64,000 nucleotides of DNA from Blasia pusilla (Eukaryota; Marchantiophyta; Marchantiopsida; Blasiales): the NCBI GenBank assembly GCA_050084515.1, contig CM114271.1:23560001-23624000 (forward strand), read 5' to 3'. A program made the translations under genes and the position numbers. Each line of letters starts with the position of its first letter. The first letter of the stretch is position 1. Shown here one piece after another: positions 43,600 through 55,200 of this stretch. Under the pieces are notes generated by a model. The model made no database searches, was not told where the DNA came from, and was given only the letters and a program-made list of their open reading frames with translations.

Positions 43600-45430
43600 A
43601 GAGGGGCACGAGGGTCATCACGGAGTCCGTTCGGGACTTTGAGAGGCGAGGTGGTGAACCCGAGAGTAGCTCTAGAGGTTTTACGCGGAGTGGCGCAAGG
43701 TTCTGAGGGTCTCCACGTGAGGGACCACCTCGATGTCCTTCTGTGTCATCGTCAGACGAGGGGGAGGGTGTAGAGGAGTTTGTGAGCACATCGCCACACA
43801 TTGTGAGTGGTCCTACCAGTTGGGCGTACGAGATGGACGGACGGGGGGTAGAGGACGCGTAGGTTTTAGTGTGTGAGGCACGATTGAGTTGCACGATTTT
43901 ATAGCAGAGTTTAGGAGTTGATGCAACTCCCAGCGGGTCAGGAACTCTAGAGAGTTCAACCCGTTTACAACATGGAACGGTATGTTCCAACATTTAGAGG
44001 GGGCGCCCATGGACCATTACCATGAGTTCTCTCAGAGATATGCATGTGAGATCGAGGCGTGGAGGCTCTACTATGGCCCACATTATGTGTCATGGACGGA
44101 GCCATTCCCAGATGAAGAGGAGGAGTTAGGAGAGGCTACTGCCTCTTCCACTAGTGACGTTTTAGGAGGGATCACTCGCACGGGAGCAGTTGCACGGTCT
44201 AGTCGGGTTCGTCCCAAGTTCAACCCTGTGGTTGAGTTCTTTGTTGAGTTGAGGGCGAGCTACCAGGGGGTACGGACGAAGAAGTTGCGGAGCATCCAAG
44301 ACTTCCAGAGGCGCCCAGGTGAGAGTTTGCGTGAGGCTTACACTTGCTTGCGCCGGTTGATCAACGTCACTCAGGGGGTGACAGAGGCTCAGACTATCCA
44401 GTCATGGTACGCGATGCTGGATCGGACCCTGCGGACATGGGTGCGGGAGGGGTGCTTGTTATGAACACCTCCCCTACATTGAGAGATGTTCTTAGGACCA
44501 CCGAGAACATTGAGCGCAACATGGAGGAGGAGAGCGTAGCCACCATGGGTCCTCGGCGAGAGTAGTCACGATTGTCTGCACCACCTGTGCAGCAACGTGG
44601 ACTCCGAGATAGGTCGACTATGGCACCACGAGCTTAGGGAGGATACCGGGAGGCCGTGCCACAGAGACATGCGCCTTCATATGCGGCTCAGCAACATCCG
44701 CCTCCTATTACTTGTTGGTCATGTGGTGGAGCCCATCATCAGCGCGATTGCACTCGTCAAGGTCATGGACGTGTGCCTCAGCATGGAGGAGGAGATGGTG
44801 AGGTAGAGTACCACCACCTAGACGCGCCGAGGGACACGCCGGACGTGAGGTTGCGATGGCTGCTCAGATACACCAGCTACAGGAGCAGATTGCCGCTATG
44901 GCATTGAGGTTACCCGATGCCAGATCCGTGGCATCGACATCATATGGAGCAGCCAAAGATCTAGAGGATCCTGGATGGATGTGTGGGGTTGCCCAGATGG
45001 AGGCCGCCGTAGTTCTGACGCGTGGAGCAGCCGCACAGTTGGATCCACAGCGAGGGGAAGCCAGAAGACAGACTAGGCTTCCTCAGTCTTTCACGTCCTC
45101 CGAAGCGATGAGGACCCCATCGATGGATCCTCATCAAAGTTCCTGGAGAGTTGGTGATGTTGTTGGTGTGCAAGCACGGAGGGCGATGGGAGAAGCGAGT
45201 GCGACGACTCCTATTGTTGATGCTCAGGAGGGGCATATGTCGAGCACGTTGTTGGGGGCGGCCACCGTTGTGTACCGCACTCCTTTATTTTCTGCTTCCG
45301 ATGTTATGACGTTGGGGGCTACGCCCGCCGAGGCTTTTCGGCTGGTCGCTTCACTATGTGAGCACGGAGTTGGAGTTTCTGCATCACATTCAGAGGTGAT
45401 TGGAGAGGAGGTGATGGACTAGCCCTTAGA
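43600..45430 (+). pseudogene. gag of element B, decayed
   Basis: The N-terminal part reads SPHIVSGPTSWAYEM near 43800, as in element A. A deletion of several hundred bases relative to A follows, then GTIELHDFIAEF (about 43885). The core continues FTTWNGMFQHLEGAPMDHYH, VVEFFVELRASYQGVRTKK and a knuckle CWSCGGAHHQRDC (complete CCHC). Frames change near 44460 and 44860. Product and role are as for element A's gag; this copy is inactive. Confidence 0.75.
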
Positions 45431-45434
45431 GCGG

Positions 45435-45986
45435 ATGCTCGGGCCGTCCACGTCAGATTCATGGCAGGCTACGGCTGCTAGGATGGCGGAGATGCCCGCT
45501 AGACCCGCGATAGAGCGTGCCATGGCTTCTCCTGGTGTTGTGTTGCGGGATAACCGAGGAGAGGTCTTCCAGTTGGTGAGTCCTGGAGGTAGGGCTTTAA
45601 GTCCGCAGCGCGTCTTGTTGGATTCAGGAGCGCAACCCTTGATGTTGGGGAAAGCGTCATTTAGAGGATTGGGCTTGACGAGAGCCGATGTAGAGCGTTG
45701 TCCATTACGGATATAGACATCCTTGGGTGGAGCGAGTACCATACAGTATCTCACCCGACAGGAGGTCCTGGTGAGGATTCGCCCGAGACATCCTACAGAT
45801 GAGTCCGTGGCGCGCGCCAAGGCGATAGTGACTGATGCAGAGTCCTACGACATCTTGGTTGGTGAAGTAGTGTTATACCCGATGGGGTTTTCCCTGGATT
45901 ACTGGGAGGAGTCGGCCCTACTGGACCAGGATGGCGTCGGTGATGGGCGCCTTAGCTCATTACCCGTTCGATTCACAGTGCGATGA
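45435..45986 (+). pseudogene. Aspartic protease of element B
   Basis: RVLLDSGAQPLMLGKASF carries the catalytic DSGA, followed by YDILVGEVVLYP. A TAG at 45714 interrupts it where element A has CAA (Gln). Otherwise it is close to the element A protease in length. Confidence 0.75.
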
Positions 45987-46324
45987 TCGAGCAACGGCCG
46001 GGAGAGATGGCGACCTTAGCAAAGATTTAGCAAAGCGGTGCCATCACTTGGCCTAGTGATTTGATTGAGGGACATGTCCATGCAGAGGATACTCCCGTTC
46101 CTGACATTTCTATGGAGAGGAGTGTTATGGTAGCTGCATCATTCCGTGGAGGAGAGGTGCCGTTGTGGGGCTCGGACCGAGGAGCTTCAACGATTGGCGA
46201 GATGAGCACGTCATCACGCGTGGAGCGAGGCGTTTGCACCGAGCGTGGCAGTCGAGGAACTGAGGTAGCAAGGAGTGCTACGATGACACCCTTGGATACC
46301 ACACCCATTGTGTGGTGTACCCCG

Positions 46325-47290
46325 GAGGAGGGTATTTGAGTGTTAGATCTCTTTGGAGGCATAAGCACTGGGTTAGCTACTTTTTTGTAGGCAGGAGTGC
46401 AAGTACAACAGTACCTGTATGTGGAGAGTGATGATGTTGCAAGGCGCGTCTCACTACGACATGTGGCGCAATTACGCCTACGTTTTCCCGACTTATTATC
46501 TGCGTCCGCAGTACAGGGGTTCCAGAGTTCCCTACCAAGGGATATTTTGTTGTTGGGGGCGTAGGACTTAGAGCCGGTAGGGACCATTGATTTGGTCATT
46601 TCCGGTTCGCTATGTCAGGGCCAATCGAGTACTGGACCAGGCAGCGGGTTGGCTGACACTCGGTCCAGGTTGTTTTGGGAGATGTTCAGGGTCTTACGGT
46701 AGTTGCAGGAGCACCTGTCTCGTTCTCTAGCGTACATTCTAGAGAATGTGACGATCTTAGGAGACTCTTGGTCACAGGTGGTGACGAGTGCTCATCAGGT
46801 GCGTGCCTGGATCGGCCTACCAGTGTTCTTGGATGTGGCGAGTGTAGGTTCTAGAGCCCATCGCCCGCGTCTATGGTGGACCAACTTGGTGCCCCATGCG
46901 ATGTTATGGAGGGCGTATGCGAGAGTGGAGCGCCCCTCCCATTTATTAGTGGATTGCATTCTGGATCAGGTCGTCAATCATAGGCAGTGAGGCACGATGA
47001 TCGACCACCGTTGACTGTGGTCAACAGAGTAGGCACGCCGCGGGCAGCCTTGCCCACGTTTGTGAGTTTTCCCGCTTCCTATGCATACAAGGAGGCCTGT
47101 CCTGGCTTGGTTTGGGATGACCAGGTTTAGCGGTTGGTGGAGCCCAACGCCAACGAGAGAGAGCGAGCGATGGGATTTCCCACAGGAGTGACGGCAGTAC
47201 CATCAGTGTCAGAGGCATCACGACGTCATGTCTTGGGTCAGGCGATGGACCAGAACTGCTTGACATGGATCCTCGGCTTGGGAGGAGGTG
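46325..47290 (+). pseudogene. DNMT3-like cytosine-5 DNA methyltransferase domain inside pol (element B)
   Basis: Same architecture as in element A. Motif I is VLDLFGGISTG at 46340, motif VI LENV near 46739, then DVASVGSRAHRPRLWWTNL and a well-preserved motif IX-X region (ERERAMGFPTGVTAVPSVSE, then LGQAMDQNCLTWIL) up to about 47275, resembling the DNMT3 ER-x-x-GFP...LLG...V end. Motif IV reads LCQG instead of PCQG (CTA for CCA), keeping the catalytic Cys but losing its conserved Pro. Stops: TGA 46337 (Arg codon in A), TAG 46388 (CAG in A), TAG at about 46563 (CAG in A), TAG near 46700. A one-base loss near 46975 shifts frame. The sequence is clearly diverged from A, so the domain was inherited within the family. 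Confidence 0.85.
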
Positions 47291-47576
47291 GCGGCGTCGT
47301 ATGAGATCGCGACAGATCACAGCGGTTGCGTTGGTGAGCCCCATGCCTACCGAGACGGTGGAGGCAGTGGCTGGGGGTGAGACCCGAGGAAATCTACGCA
47401 CCAGGGGAGATCAGGAGAGACACCCTTGGACTTCTTGGGATGTTTTGCAAGTACGCAAGGAGATGATAGCCACAAAATCGAGCGTGGTTTCGGGCACTAC
47501 ACGTGGAGGAGATCAGAGTTTAAAGTTGGCTGCAGGAGAGCGGCCGAGTGTTGTTGTTCGAGACGGGGTTGCACCA

Positions 47577-47585
47577 TAGCAACCA
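47577..47585 (+). promoter_or_regulatory. Candidate stop-codon readthrough site UAG-CAA-CCA (element B)
   Basis: In-frame TAG CAA CCA just before RT, at the position equivalent to 6310-6318 of element A. The preceding frame (47265-47576) and the RT frame are the same, so readthrough would join them. Confidence 0.45.
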
Positions 47586-49058
47586 CTGATACCCGCGCCG
47601 GAGAGTCCTACCGTAGTCACGATGGAGACTTGGGAGCCAGATATGGGCCCTAAGTTGACAGGAGGAGAGCGGCGCCGAATACATCAATTCCTCAGGAGTT
47701 ATAGGAGCTGCTTTGTGTTAAGCATGGAGGATTTGGGTACGCTGAAGGGACCGGGGATCCGCATTGAGTTGTCGAGTGATATGCCGATCTTCCGACGACC
47801 CCTAGGTACTGATGATATGGAGAGGGCTCGATTGAGTAGGAGCCAGGACTTGGTCGGAGCAGGACTAGTGGAGATGTCGCATGGGGAATATGTATCTGCC
47901 ACTGTCATGCCCGCCAAGAAGGATGTGCATGGCAACTGGACGGATAGGCGGATGTGTGGGGATTACCGACCTATCAATCGGCAGACGAAGTCCGATAGGT
48001 ATGCCATGCCCACCCCTGAGGAGATCTTTGATGCGATTGGTCACACAAAGGTCTTTAGGTCATTGGATTTGCGAGCCGGATACCATCAGCTAGCTATCAG
48101 ATTGGAGGACAGGCAGAAGACAGCATTTTGGGGCATCGATCCTCACGGGAAGGATTGTTTGTACCAGTGGTGGTTATTACCATTTGGGTTAAAGAACGCC
48201 CCGACTGAGTTTTAGAGGGTCATGGATAGGATCTTGGCTGGTCTGGATTTTGCTAGGTGTTATATTCATGACATCGTAGTCTTTAGCGCCACGGTTGAGG
48301 AGCATGAGCAACATCTAGAGGAGGTGTTTCGACGATTGCAATTACATGGGCTGAAGCTACATCCAGGCAAGTGGAAGTTCTTCTACGACCAGATTGAGTA
48401 CTTGGGTCATACGATATACCCAGGGGGCCTTGGTGTTCAGCTGACGAAGGTAGAGGCTATCTCACACATTCCACGCCCTACACATGTGAGTCGTGTTCGT
48501 GCATTCATGGGATTGGCGAACTTCTATCGGCGATACGTCAAGGGATTCAGCAAGCCGCTGACCTTGCTGACCAAGGTGGATCACGAGTGGCACTGGGGGG
48601 ATGAGCAGGGGCGGGCATTTCAGTTGCTCAAGGACAGGTTGACGTTCGCATCCATCTTGAGGAGACCGATCAGGGGGGCGTCCTTTCCAGTTGCACACAG
48701 ATTGGAGCATGTTGGGGCGGTGCTCACCCGGCATGATGATGAGGGTAGAGAGTTCGTGGTGGCTTACGCTAGCCGCTCGAACAACGCTGCAGAGGCAAAG
48801 TACAGCTCGTATGAGGGTGAGTGCTTGGCTGGGGTGTGGGTTGTCGCGCATTTCAGGTGTAACTTATTCGGAAACCCCTTTAACATCATCACTGATCATC
48901 AACCACTGAAGTGGTTGATGAAGTCCGACAAGCTTACAGGGAAGCTTGCGAGATGGGCTCTGCTGTTGCAGGAGTATGATTTTCAGGTGGTACATAGACC
49001 TAGGATGCTCAACCACGATGAAGATGGGTTGAGTCGTAACCCATGCCCGAGTCAGTGA
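47586..49058 (+). pseudogene. Reverse transcriptase and RNase H of element B
   Basis: One frame from METWEPDMGPKLTGGERRR (47622) to SRNPCPSQ (49058), interrupted by a single TAG at 48213 (PTEF-stop-RV). RT motifs are MCGDYRPINRQTKSDRYAMP, SLDLRAGYHQLAI and LLPFGLKNAP. The catalytic box reads YIHD instead of YIDD, so the polymerase would be dead. RNase H shows SSYEGECLAGVWV and ITDHQPLKWL. Apart from these two lesions the frame is well preserved. Confidence 0.88.
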
Positions 49059-49263
49059 GATGCGACTGGAGTTCGATGGCATGGAGAGAGTGATGAGGAG
49101 TCGGTGCCAGGATGGCACGCGTCAACCTATTTAGGCATGTTGGCTATGGAAAGCCAGAGTGTGGAGACTTCGATGGCGAGGTCTAGTGGAGAGTCCTTGG
49201 ATTCCGAGGCCATTGAGGACACGACAAGTGGCCGAGATATTCATGATGATGGAGTAGTCTTAG

Positions 49264-49363
49264 AGTACCTTGGATGCCATGAGTTAGCATGGGATCATGC
49301 GTGTTTGTGTGTGTGTTCGGTGACAGCGATGTATGTTGTGTAGCGATGTGTATGCGCATGACA
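49264..49363 (+). repeat. Residual 3' LTR end of element B
   Basis: About 100 bp matching the end of the solo LTR at 12623-13251 (GATGYCATGAGTTAGCATGG...GCATGACA). It is fused to the post-RNase H coding segment. Confidence 0.8.
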
Positions 49364-49382
49364 GGCTGCTCGTACCCTTCGC

Positions 49383-50850
49383 TTGATGGATATAGCACCT
49401 CGGTCTACTATTACCATTGATACCTTTCGTAGGCTACATTCTCGCTTAACCGTTAATATTCCTGCTTTTTCACGTGACTTCCATCTTAACATAGTTGTAT
49501 GTCTTGACCTATCCCTCTTTGCATGGGCACTCAAATGTTCTTCTAAGATTGGGGCAGGAGGGTTGTCATGTATGAACACGTTCGTGATTTCTTTCCTCCC
49601 AAGGACTTTGCCTGTGGCTTTTTGGAGTTGCTTTAGATGACTTCTCACCTAGCTTAGGGGAGAGTGCCAACCGTAGTGGCTCAAGTATTGGGAGTGCGGC
49701 GACTTTTGGTGTTGTTGAAGGAGGGTGGAGGTATTCGTCCAATCCCCATAAGTGTGGTGCTCTTGCACTTGGTGAGTCGCACTATCGCTTTGCAACTTTG
49801 TGAGGCTTTCCAGTCACACTTGAATCAGCATTAGTTTGGAGTTGCTATGCCCACATGCTGTAAGATAATAGCCTTAAGTTTGAAGGCTTGTCTCGGTGTA
49901 CATCCTGAGTGGGTGGTCCTCTAAGTGGATGTGGAGAACGCCTTCAACTTGATGTCACAAGCAGCAGTCTTCATAGAGTTGAGGGACGCATGTGGCCCCA
50001 TTTGGAGCCTCATTCCGTTCATGCACCCTTTCTATGGGGCTTCTTCATCCCTCTATTTCCACCATGGTCGGTTTGAGGAGGAGGTCACGGTTTTGGAGTC
50101 CGCCACTGGGACTCGTCAGGGTGACCCTTTCGATGAAGCATTGTTTGCTTTGGCTCATTACCGGACGTTTCTTTCTATGGTGGAGGCTTTTCCATGTTGC
50201 ATTTTTTTGTGGTTGGTAGATGATACTCATCTTATGGGCCTTGGAGATCTAGTCGTCCCTGCACTTCAAGACCTTTCTGCACAGTTTGCACGGGTCGATC
50301 TTGGAGTGAAGGTAGGGAACTGCAGGTCTTCATTTACATGACGTGACACATGTTAGAGGGCTTCGCGTCCTAAGAGTCCCACTCCAGAGCGAAGACTTTA
50401 TTTCGAGTTTATTGGTGAAGGCTCTTATCGAGGACTTCCTTCACGTTGATGATCTCACGAGGATTGATGACCCTCCAAGTCACCTACACCATTATCTCTT
50501 CTTGTTTTGCTCGTTGACCTTGCTATCCCCTTGAATTGTTTGGATCTGGATGTGAGTGTTATCGGAGTCTGGATCCACTTGGTGTACATTTAGCACGTTG
50601 TCAAGTCAGGGATGAGAGGATTTCCACTCGCGATGTTGTTCGAGATATCATGTTGAATATTGCTCGCGAGAGTGGCTTCGACGTGCAGAGAGAGAGGCGC
50701 TACTCCATGCGTGATTCCTTTATTCGTGCTCATATTTATATGACACAAGAGACTGGGGTGGTGGCGGCGGACGTTATAATGACAGATCCTATGCCGTCTT
50801 CTATCAAGAAGTGGGTTTCCATTTGCTATTCTGATTTTCTATTATAAACA
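49383..50850 (+). pseudogene. LINE-like reverse transcriptase pseudogene
   Basis: Non-LTR-type RT in several frames. It reads VDVENAFNLMSQAAVFIELR, then ATGTRQGDPFDEALFALAHY and the catalytic-box equivalent LWLVDDTHLMG near 50205. A C-terminal piece (50536-50847) has LDPLGVHLARCQVRDERIST and DVIMTDP; the GVHLARC segment resembles the zinc-knuckle region after RT in some site-specific LINEs. Stops at about 49636, 49828, 49922 and 50339 break it. No 5' ORF or poly-A tail is resolved. Subtype is uncertain. Confidence 0.65.
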
Positions 50851-52202
50851 ATGGATTTCATATCTTTGCTGTATAGCCAAGCCTATGGGCTCATGTGATT
50901 CTACGTTATAACCAATAGGCTTATGTACGACTCAGCTATAGGCACACAGATTTTTAGATGTCCTCATGCCGTAACTTATAGGTTAATACTTTATTTTTCT
51001 GCAAACTCCATGTGGAAAAAAGAAACCGATTGTGAACCATAGTTCTGCACACTCGTAAGGAAAAATTGTTTTCTCAAATCCCGGACGGATTTTTCATCAT
51101 GCAGTTTTAGTCCCAAGAGACGGAGTGGATGCCAGACATACTGAGAAATGCGACCCGCGGAATGAAACTAGCCGAAGGGGGATTACCTAAAACTTAGCAT
51201 GTGGGAAGTGTACGATTGTCCATCCTCAATTATTAATCACATTTTCCACGTGATTTATTTTATCGGACAAGGGAAGGTTGTAATTCTTGGTCGTAGATGG
51301 GCGAATAATCTAACTTTTGAGTGCACATGGTCATTTACGTTGTCTGCTGGGGAGACTTGTGGATACTACAGTCCGAAACGGAATTCAAGGAAATTGATCC
51401 CTCCTTCGGTGAGGGACAAGTGATCTAATTCGAGATTGTACACTAGTTCGGGATTGTACCATCCGCTGATACAGTTTTACAGCGAAAGATTTCACTACTT
51501 CAGGTGAAATCTTACGCTGAAGTCCTTCAACAATTTGCCGGGTCCACGGAAAATACACTGCCGTCAACTCTAAAATACGCTTAAACCCACGATCGTATTC
51601 GCAAGAGACCCATTCATATCAAGTCCTTTGATGGTCCACGACAAAAATTTCCTCGTATCAAATCTGGAAGATCTGGACAACTTTCATTTCTACCAAAATT
51701 TCGAGGTCCCAAGAACAGAGTTGAAAGACAGGAGACGATTCTGTTACAAACTCACGGGATGTCATTCAATTGTAAGCCCCATAGAGGGAACATCCATAGA
51801 GATGGGTGATTTGAAGGAGACTCATATTTGTGTGTCGAACTAGTTACAAAATGGATTGCCTTGATTACAAACATTGCCGGGGAGTCTGTCCGAATTCCTT
51901 GAACCGTGAACAAACGAAAGGCTACAAAAATTGATAGCAGCCAAAAGAAGCTCGGATGAAGAATGAGCTATTGAGAATCTTAGAGGGAAACCACCTAAGA
52001 GGTTCTGCCTAAGAACTGACTACCTAGCTAACTGCCGGGTGCCACAATCTACTCTCTACAACGCTACTGCAAAGAGAATTCTAAATGACCAATGCCTTCC
52101 TTTATTTGTCACAAAATACATTCAGGGAACAGAACAAAATCCGTCTCAAATGGTTTCCTGCATAGGGTTTTTGATGGATGTCTGGGGAGAAATCATGACA
52201 TC
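50851..52202. other. Intergenic region downstream of Argonaute
   Basis: No gene recognised. It should include the Argonaute 3' UTR (minus strand, just below 52203). Short repeated phrases around AGCCTATGGGCTCATGTG and ACCAATAGGCTTATGTACG occur at 50878-50945. Confidence 0.4.
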
Positions 52203-55200
52203 TCAACAGTAAAACATGACCTTCTTTACATTCTCCTTCAGAGGAGGAAGAGGACGCACTGCACTCCCACCAGGTGCCCTTGTACTACGAGCACCAGAGC
52301 TCCCAGTCGTAGTGGTTCTACCCGGCGGACCAATTCCACTAGTGAGAGAGCCACTATCAGATGCTTCCGGTTCCATATAGAACCTAGCTCTAAATGCAGC
52401 CAAATGTGCATAGTAGGCAGGAGGTACTGATTTAAAAACCAACCAAAAAAAGGTTAGAAAAGTTCCACAAATGACAGTGATACTCTCCATTAATCACTAC
52501 ATAAGAAATACTTTGTTTAGTTACAAGAAATACACTCACCTATACAAACTGAAATAAAAAACACCATATTTCAAATTGGGCATTAAGGCATACTTAGTTC
52601 AGACCCAGGACGTGAACTCACCAATAGACACGGATCGCGTACATCTTGCATATCTGCATTTCAACTGCAGTTCAGTATTTCGAAATAAGCTTGAAATGTG
52701 CAAAAACTCTAGAAAAGATTCCTAGTAGACTGTCATAATTAGTTGGGTGTATGCAACAAAGATGAAATCTGACTTACCATCAAGTCTATATTATAGTTCT
52801 ATGAAATGTAAGTATGCTCAGTCTAGAAGCTTAGGTACTCTACTCACGTATAGCACAAATTGTTGGTTAAAGACTGCAGTTCATCAGCTTTGAAATTATT
52901 TTCATCCCAAAGAACATGGTAGTGGGCAGGCCTGCTGGTTCCCTGCACCAGAGACAGAAGTTAGGACAGCTCAAGATATTCACATCCAAGGTATCATGAG
53001 TGTTAACCATGCAGGAACCTGCAACATCACAGAGTAGTTTCATAAAGTCCCACTTATGAGATAAAACTTACCTGGATTCCCGCATGACTGCACAGGTAGA
53101 AGTCAAACTCAGTTGGGTGACAAATTTTGGAGTCCACCACAGTTCCTGCATCACAGATGATAATGAGAAAACAGTGAAAGGCCACAACCACCTATTAGGT
53201 CCCAATGGATCGATGCAAAGATCTGGGAGCTTGAAACTACCTGGTAAGATATTTCCACTCTTGTCAGTCATATTCCGATCATTGTGGCTATTTGCAAAGA
53301 GCCGAGTGTGATGTCGCTTTTGGACAACTACAAATGTCACAGGGGGCTGATAGTTGGCCTCCAAAGATGCACAAGCCTGCATAATAATCGGGGCAACAAG
53401 TTTAAGACCATTGTTTAAACATTTTTGGGAGGAAACATACTCTCAGAATTTTGACAAAAGAAATTCCGAACCTTCCTGATGGCATCGAGCTCATGAAGGA
53501 GCACTTGATAAAATTGTCCCTCGCTGACTCCATCTCTGTGATAGGACAACTATGGAATCAAAAATTTGACTAGGAGTAAGCCTTCCAAGGAGCAGAAACT
53601 ATTCCAATTGAACTGAATGATGCAAGTCCGGCATGCATTCCAAATGCATTAAATATTCAGGGCAAAGAATAAAGTGAGCCAGCACTAGTGGTATGGTCTC
53701 AAACCTAAAAACCATACCTATAAAATATAATGCGTTGTGGTTTTTGGCCAGTTGCTCTTCGGAAAGACATAAGATGTTCCCTGGAATGCAACAACACTAT
53801 CACGACCCAGACTACAAGTAGATGGTTACAAACCTATAGAATATAATGCGGAGCGGCTTTTTGCCAGTTGCTCTCCGAAAGGACATAAGGAGTTCCCTGG
53901 ATTCGTACACAAGAAGCTTGGTCAAAGCTTAACAGATCTAAGTTACAATAAAGCTAGAGTTGGAATCCTAGGTGACGATGACCACAGACTAAACATGGAG
54001 AGGAGCAAGACTGCCAAAAATGTCAACATCCCCCAACCAGAATTAAGAAGAAAAGCCTCTATCATTCTATTGTACCTTTCAAACCCAAGAACGTAGGTAG
54101 GGGAGAAACACAAATAGACACTCACATAATTCCTGCAATCTGGAAAAGATCAGATAGATAGATGGGTAATCAAAAGGCTTAGCTCATTTCACAGAGGAAC
54201 GGTTCAAATCTTTCTTCACCATGGAATACAGAGAATGGGGCACAAGAAGATCGAATTTAGAAGAGTGCAAGCAGTTCTTCAATTTTCGACAAATGGGGAA
54301 AGTATTCTCAGCAGAAATAAAACATGAAGAATGTTTAGATTTAAACTTGATCATGCCACCAGACATGGGGCCGCGCTGTGGATCCACCCAGGATTTGTAC
54401 AAATCTTGTATTAGTTCCTGCCGATGTGCCTGAGCACAAACCAGCCCTGCATACTTTGTCACTTCTGGCCAATCTTGAGAAGCGACCACCTGGAGAGGAA
54501 AAGAATGTTAATTAAATCACTTCAGAACCAGCTGACAATAAAAGTTAGCATCAAAATGCAAGCAATGTTAACTGACCAATAGTTCGAGATAAGGAGCAAA
54601 TTACCGCAGCAATGGATGGGCTAGTATCTTCCCCGGGATGAGGATGTGTGACATCTGCACCAAATATGATGGTGGGGACGTCACTAACCAAGGGTATCTT
54701 TCTGGTAAGAGCATCAACCAGCACAGTATTTCTTCCTCCAACCTTCACAAGCGGGAGCACAAATACAGGTTAGGTGGGAACTACACTCGAGGTACCAAGT
54801 CAGCTAACAGAAAGTTTTGCTACAACACTTCTTAAGGAAAAGAAGTAAACCCTGTACTTTTGTATTCATGAGGAAAACTAGTACACTAAATTTTCTAGTC
54901 AGAATAGACACTCACTTTGACATTGATCTTTAGGGCAACATTGGCCAGGTATTGCTTGCTCATTTTGTACACATGCTTCGTCAAGCAACATTGTGATACA
55001 ACTCCCAAGTCGGTTTCGCATATTCGCTTTAAATCACCTAGTGCATTACAACCACAAACATATCATAAGCCGTGCTGTGCTGATGGTAATATCATTTCGA
55101 AGGAGAAAAGTAAAAGAACTGAAGGACAAGCACATTTAGTTGAAACTCTAACCATAAAGTGCTCCATTGTTATCTGGTAGTATGACAACGAGCAGCTCCA

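Larger units (their letters stand above)
41909..49363 (+). mobile_element. Element B: methyltransferase-bearing gypsy-type element, integrase deleted
   Basis: Second, diverged member of element A's family. It begins TGTCACGTCTTTTAGG and ends GCATGACA, flanked by GGCT on both sides (41905-41908 and 49364-49367). Order is LTR part, leader, gag, protease, methyltransferase, RT, RNase H. After the short post-RNase H segment (RDIHDDGVVLEYL) the sequence jumps directly into the last 100 bp of an LTR, so integrase, PHD and most of the 3' LTR are missing. Many stops and shifts are present, and the RT active site is mutated. Confidence 0.88.

Noticed and set aside
53718-53780. Exon 16b as a dead duplicate
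   Set aside because: Its frame, AG acceptor and GT donor are intact and its substitutions are missense only, so I kept it as a possible alternative exon.
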